Assembly (NCBI GenBank): GCA_022767515.1
Contig: JALENK010000074.1
Location: 1-33,890, forward strand
Length of the DNA: 33,890 nucleotides
Direction of reading: 5' to 3'
Origin: Clostridium sp.
Lineage (GTDB): Bacteria; Bacillota; Clostridia; Clostridiales; Clostridiaceae
Position 1 is the first letter of the stretch, and each line of letters opens with the position of its first letter. The position numbers were made by a program, and so were the translations under genes. Below, piece after piece: positions 30,427 to 33,890 of the stretch. The notes beneath the pieces were generated by a model. It was not told the DNA's origin. It did no database searches and saw nothing but the letters and a program-made list of their open reading frames with translations.

Positions 30427-31017
30427 ATGAAAAATGAATTTGATTTTCAATATATAAAAAATCTTACTAATGAAATGGCTAAAAATAATCTTATAGCATA
30501 TAAGGATTTACCAAGGTATAATTTATTTTTGTCTCAAGTAATAGATTTTCTAAATGATAAATTTGAAGAAGATAATTATACTAATAATATAGTACAAAAT
30601 TATATTAAAAGTAATGTTATATCTAAACCTGAAGAAGGTAAGAAAAAAGGTTACAGCCAAATTCATTTAATTCAATTAATATTATTAAGTTATATGAGAC
30701 CTATATTAACTTCTGAAGAGATAAAAAAAGTATTTAAATTAGCGTTTAATGAGATTAATGATAGAACAGATGATATAATATCGTGGGAAACAGCATATAA
30801 GATATTTACTGAGACACAAAAGGAAAGTTATGAATCATTTTTGGAAGTATCATTAGGTAATGAGGAAAAATTGAATTCAATGATAGATGAATTTAATTTG
30901 AATGATTCAGATAAAGAGAAGATTAGGATATTTATTATAGTAATATCTTTAATTGCACAGGCTAGTGTAATCAAGAAGCTAGTACAAAGAATTGTAAATG
31001 AGTTTAATGTTGAATAA
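30427..31017 (+). CDS. DUF1836 domain protein
   Basis: A 196-residue cytoplasmic protein of the DUF1836 family, common in Firmicutes. The N-terminal part resembles a MerR-like helix-turn-helix: YKDLPRYNLFLSQVIDFLND, then NYIKSNVISKPEEGKKKGYSQIHLIQLILLSYMRPILT, where the family's conserved pattern of helices and the KKKGYS turn can be seen. The C-terminal half is helical and ends with a hydrophobic stretch (FIIVISLIAQASVIKKLVQR). The function is not established; a regulatory role is suggested by the fold. The ATG at 30427 is preferred to 30412 because GAGGTGGG lies between them. Confidence 0.85.
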   Translation: MKNEFDFQYIKNLTNEMAKNNLIAYKDLPRYNLFLSQVIDFLNDKFEEDNYTNNIVQNYIKSNVISKPEEGKKKGYSQIHLIQLILLSYMRPILTSEEIKKVFKLAFNEINDRTDDIISWETAYKIFTETQKESYESFLEVSLGNEEKLNSMIDEFNLNDSDKEKIRIFIIVISLIAQASVIKKLVQRIVNEFNVE

Positions 31018-31082
31018 AGTATAGCATAAAAGTCAAGACTCTAAAGTAATATATATATAAAGTATGGAGAAGCAGGAGTTAT

Positions 31083-31925
31083 ATGAGTAAAGAAGAAAAG
31101 AAGCAAAAGAAAAAAATATCTAAATTAAATTTCTTGGTATCATTAATAGTAAAAGTAAATAAAGATGATGTTACATTATTAGCAGCACAAGTCGCTTATT
31201 ATTTAGTTTTGTCTTTTTTTCCATTTTTATTTTCATTGTCAGCAATTATAGGGCTTATGAATTTGGATTATGATTTAATTATGAATTGGTTAAATAACGT
31301 TTTACCTTCTAATGTAGTTGAGTTTATTAGGGCTATTATAATTGAAATAAATGATAGTCAAAATTCAAGTATTCTTATTATGTCTCTTGCAACTGGTTTG
31401 TGGATATCTTCTAGAGCTGCAGATTCGATTATTATTGGAGTAAATAAAGCATATGGCTTAACAGATAAAAGAAACTATATTAAGAGAAAATTTATTGCTT
31501 GTTTAAGTACATTAGGTCTAGTTTTGAGTATAGTCCTTTCACTTATAGTATTGGTTTTTGGTAAAACAATAGAAACTTTTTTAATATCCAAAATACCATT
31601 TCCAGAGTTATTTATATTAATATGGTCATTTTTAAGGTATGGAATAATAATATTTATTTTAATTTTCATATTTGCATCAATATATAAATTTGTATCTTCA
31701 GAAAAATTAAAATGGAAAGAGGTATTTCCAGGAGCAGTTATTAGCGTAATAGGATGGATTTTAGCATCATGGATATTTGCATTATATATTGAAAATTTCA
31801 ATAACTATTCTAAATTTTATGGAAGTATAGCTGCTATATTTATTTTAATGGTATGGCTATATTTGACTGCCTTAATTTTATTATTTGGAGCAGAGGTTAA
31901 TTCTGTATTAAAAAGAAATGAATAA
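31083..31925 (+). CDS. YihY/BrkB family inner membrane protein
   Basis: A 280-residue protein with six predicted transmembrane segments. Family motifs: LLAAQVAYYLVLSFFPFLFSL at residues ~32-52, MSLATGLWISSRAADSIIIGVNKAYG, and WKEVFPGAVISVIGWILASWIFALYIENF followed by YGSIAAIFILMVWLYLTALILLFGAEVN. This is the complete YihY/BrkB fold, once misnamed RNase BN; its activity is unknown. GCAGGAG lies seven bases before the ATG. A charged N-terminus (SKEEKKQKKK) is in the cytosol. It may be co-transcribed with the DUF1836 gene, 65 bases upstream, as no terminator separates them. Confidence 0.92.
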   Translation: MSKEEKKQKKKISKLNFLVSLIVKVNKDDVTLLAAQVAYYLVLSFFPFLFSLSAIIGLMNLDYDLIMNWLNNVLPSNVVEFIRAIIIEINDSQNSSILIMSLATGLWISSRAADSIIIGVNKAYGLTDKRNYIKRKFIACLSTLGLVLSIVLSLIVLVFGKTIETFLISKIPFPELFILIWSFLRYGIIIFILIFIFASIYKFVSSEKLKWKEVFPGAVISVIGWILASWIFALYIENFNNYSKFYGSIAAIFILMVWLYLTALILLFGAEVNSVLKRNE

Positions 31926-31975
31926 AAGAGATGTGAAAAAATGATTTTTCATTTTTTCACATCTCTTTTAGAATT
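31924..31975. terminator. Bidirectional Rho-independent terminator
   Basis: A perfect stem of about 21 bp (31924-31944 with 31949-31969) with A-rich start and T-rich end works on both strands, ending the BrkB gene and the convergent surface-protein gene. Confidence 0.95.
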
Positions 31976-33890
31976 ATTCTTTGTAGTCATTTGTAGCAAT
32001 ATATAAATATTGGCTTGAACCTGAACCATAATTTATAATCTTATATCCATTTAAATTAGAATGAAAACAATTTTTATAATTTTTATTGTTATATGAAGTG
32101 ATTCTACGTGATGAGCCTGGCCAATTACTATAAATACCAATACTAGAATCACTTGTAAGTGGTCTGTTTTGATCTATATGAATAATATTTTTTGACCAGA
32201 AACCTACTTCAAGTAAACAGTCACCAATTTTCACCTTACCTCCAACTGTCACATCAGCAGCAGCTGTTCCCCATATTTGTGCATAAATATCTTTTCCTTT
32301 ATCATATGGAGCAGTATTGTTTACAATTTCAGAATTATAAAAATATCCTGCATCTCTTGTAACCAAAATTTTTAAATTATATAAACTTACTCCACCACCA
32401 CGACCTTGTGCCTTATTATTTGCAATTTTGCAATTTTCAACAGTAAGTGATGCCCATCCACAAACCTTTATACCACCTCCATCTTCAGTAGTATTTCCTC
32501 CTGTAATTAAACCATTATTTGTACCAGATGAGTCTATTATTTTTAATGGTGTACGTTCAACAATAATTACAGAACCACCTTTTATAGATTTTGTAAGATT
32601 TCTATCTATTTTATGTCCATTTAGATCAAGTGTTATCTGATCCATATACAAGTGTATGTTTGCTTTACCACAGTCTGTCCATATTGCACCATTTTTAAAG
32701 CCTACACCATTACCAAAACTTGTTGTACCATCAGCATATTTAGTTGCAATCCAATCATCATTAAGTTTAATTTTTACTTTTTTACCATCCTTACACCATT
32801 TAATTGCTGTGCTCCATGCATCTGATATATCATCAAAATATACTGTTTCTCCTTCATTAGTATCTGAAAGCGCTGCCAAACAATCTGATGTACTTGTTGC
32901 TTTATCTAAAAAATAACATAACTTATCATTATTGTAGTAAGTACGGCCGCCTCCCAAGTAGCCACCAGTATAAGAATAATACTTATAATCTTCTATTTTA
33001 TTAGTTGATTTATCAAGATCATATAATGGTATCTTGTAAATAGCATAGTTTCTTGCTTCTACCTTTGTATTACCTGCAATTAAGTATCTTGCTTCACTAG
33101 GAATATTAAAACCTTTTGATTCTAAAAAAGTACGTAATGTATATTTTTCAGTATCAGTATATTCATTTGCTATCATATCATTTATATTTTTAAAATAATT
33201 ATCAAAATTTTTATATGCAAGATAAGGTCCCTTATCAATATAATCAAGTATATCAGGTTGGTATAAATTGCCTATTGAATAGAACTGGCTATTTTTAACT
33301 TTTACTCTTCCAACTCCACCAATAGTAATGTAATTATCCTTATCATAATAATATCTATTTTCAGCCTGTTCTTCATTTTTAACAATTTTATTATATGCTT
33401 CAAGTGTTTCCTGACAATTATTAGTAGCCATTTTTAATTTTTCTTCGATACTACTTGATTTTAATACTTCTTTTTGTGAAACAGCTAAATCATAACTTTT
33501 ACCTAATGCTCCCATATTCAATGTCACAGCTGTTAAGTAAACTTGAAGAATTGCTTCTTGGTAAGAACGACTTTTTTTGAATGCATCTGATGTAAATTTT
33601 AATTCTTTATTTTGTGCTTCAAAATAATTTGTAAAAGGATCCTTATCTCTACCAATTTCTTTTCCAGTAATGTTATTTTCAATCTTTGCAATAAGTTCTA
33701 CAAATGCCTTATCAGTTACACATGAATTAAGATTTTCCTTATTCTTTTCAAATTCTTTTAATTCTTTTAATTCTTGTTCAGTTTTTTCAGCTTTGCTATT
33801 TATTTCATTAATGTAATCTTGATTTTTTACAATAAACTTTTGAATTTCAATAGCTTCATTACATTTAACATTTAAGCTATTTACAGCATC
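31974..33890 (-). CDS. Large coiled-coil plus beta-helix surface-type protein, N-terminus outside the window
   Basis: The frame is open from 31974 to the right edge, so the gene is 5'-truncated here; at least 638 residues are encoded. The visible start of the frame near 33527 is only an internal Met, since 121 more codons precede it without a stop. The N-terminal visible part is charged and helical (NSKAEKTEQELKELKEFEKNK), a coiled coil, with another helical part after it. The C-terminal half carries a beta-helix or pectate-lyase-like fold: LNGHKIDRNLTK, IIDSSGTNNGLITGGNTTEDGGGIKV, LTVENCKIANNKAQGRGGGV. No catalytic site, sorting motif or transmembrane segment lies in the visible part. It is unrelated in sequence to the 589-9213 cluster apart from using a beta-helix. 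A cell-surface protein is inferred. Confidence 0.8.
   Translation of the reverse strand, partial: DAVNSLNVKCNEAIEIQKFIVKNQDYINEINSKAEKTEQELKELKEFEKNKENLNSCVTDKAFVELIAKIENNITGKEIGRDKDPFTNYFEAQNKELKFTSDAFKKSRSYQEAILQVYLTAVTLNMGALGKSYDLAVSQKEVLKSSSIEEKLKMATNNCQETLEAYNKIVKNEEQAENRYYYDKDNYITIGGVGRVKVKNSQFYSIGNLYQPDILDYIDKGPYLAYKNFDNYFKNINDMIANEYTDTEKYTLRTFLESKGFNIPSEARYLIAGNTKVEARNYAIYKIPLYDLDKSTNKIEDYKYYSYTGGYLGGGRTYYNNDKLCYFLDKATSTSDCLAALSDTNEGETVYFDDISDAWSTAIKWCKDGKKVKIKLNDDWIATKYADGTTSFGNGVGFKNGAIWTDCGKANIHLYMDQITLDLNGHKIDRNLTKSIKGGSVIIVERTPLKIIDSSGTNNGLITGGNTTEDGGGIKVCGWASLTVENCKIANNKAQGRGGGVSLYNLKILVTRDAGYFYNSEIVNNTAPYDKGKDIYAQIWGTAAADVTVGGKVKIGDCLLEVGFWSKNIIHIDQNRPLTSDSSIGIYSNWPGSSRRITSYNNKNYKNCFHSNLNGYKIINYGSGSSQYLYIATNDYKE

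Noticed and set aside
32428-32916. Forward-strand frames of 70 and 86 codons inside the right-edge gene.
   Set aside because: They are shadows of the reverse-strand beta-helix protein, without an SD or domain.

Overview
The window reads as chromosomal DNA of a low-GC Gram-positive, most likely a Clostridium-type Firmicute. Strong Shine-Dalgarno sites, teichoic-acid-type polymerases of the LtaS family, an AbrB regulator next to rsmI and a trmN6-like gene (as in Bacillus), DUF1836 and BrkB proteins, and QueH all fit. No phage, transposase, integrase or CRISPR array is visible.

Layout. 1-330: end of an rRNA operon (5S, 5' end cut by the window edge), tRNA-Met(CAT), tRNA-Ala(TGC) and a strong terminator. 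520-9256: a self-contained transcription unit of nine genes for secreted or surface proteins, with its own promoter and terminator and visibly higher GC than its neighbours. Seven consecutive proteins carry one shared beta-domain that opens with PTYTVTIP and ends with YxG/DTVTF; an eighth carries a diverged form. Two join it to beta-helix modules, four are little more than signal peptide plus domain, and one joins it to a domain about 68% identical to eukaryotic ubiquitin (49 of 72 positions by hand alignment), all seven ubiquitin lysines and the Ile44 patch kept and the di-glycine tail absent. The signal peptidase site falls exactly where ubiquitin Met1 would be. The last gene has a sortase-like tail. 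This secreted ubiquitin-fusion surface cluster is the most interesting system in the window.

9405-19078: a zinc-ribbon protein, a VanZ-like membrane protein, then a tightly packed locus combining a polytopic GT-C-like membrane protein, three LtaS-type alkaline-phosphatase-fold polymerases, a GtrB-type polyprenyl-phosphate glycosyltransferase and a GtrA-type flippase domain fused to one of the polymerases. Together they look like a complete machine for making and glycosylating a teichoic-acid-like surface polymer.

19229-33890: mostly housekeeping genes in short units separated by clear terminators: a divergent EF-G paralogue, a small unknown protein, ROK glucokinase, PncC, a reverse-strand SH3-like membrane protein, a stand-alone 5S rRNA/tRNA-Phe operon with a near-perfect promoter, a cytoplasmic parvulin, QueH, a HAD phosphatase, a 31-residue membrane peptide, a CwlO/PcsB-like NlpC/P60 hydrolase, a TrmN6-like methyltransferase with RsmI and AbrB, DUF1836 and BrkB proteins. 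The right edge holds the 3' part of a large reverse-strand coiled-coil plus beta-helix protein. Two genes (EF-G paralogue and NlpC/P60) have a hairpin sitting exactly between a distant Shine-Dalgarno and the start codon, so folding would restore normal spacing.
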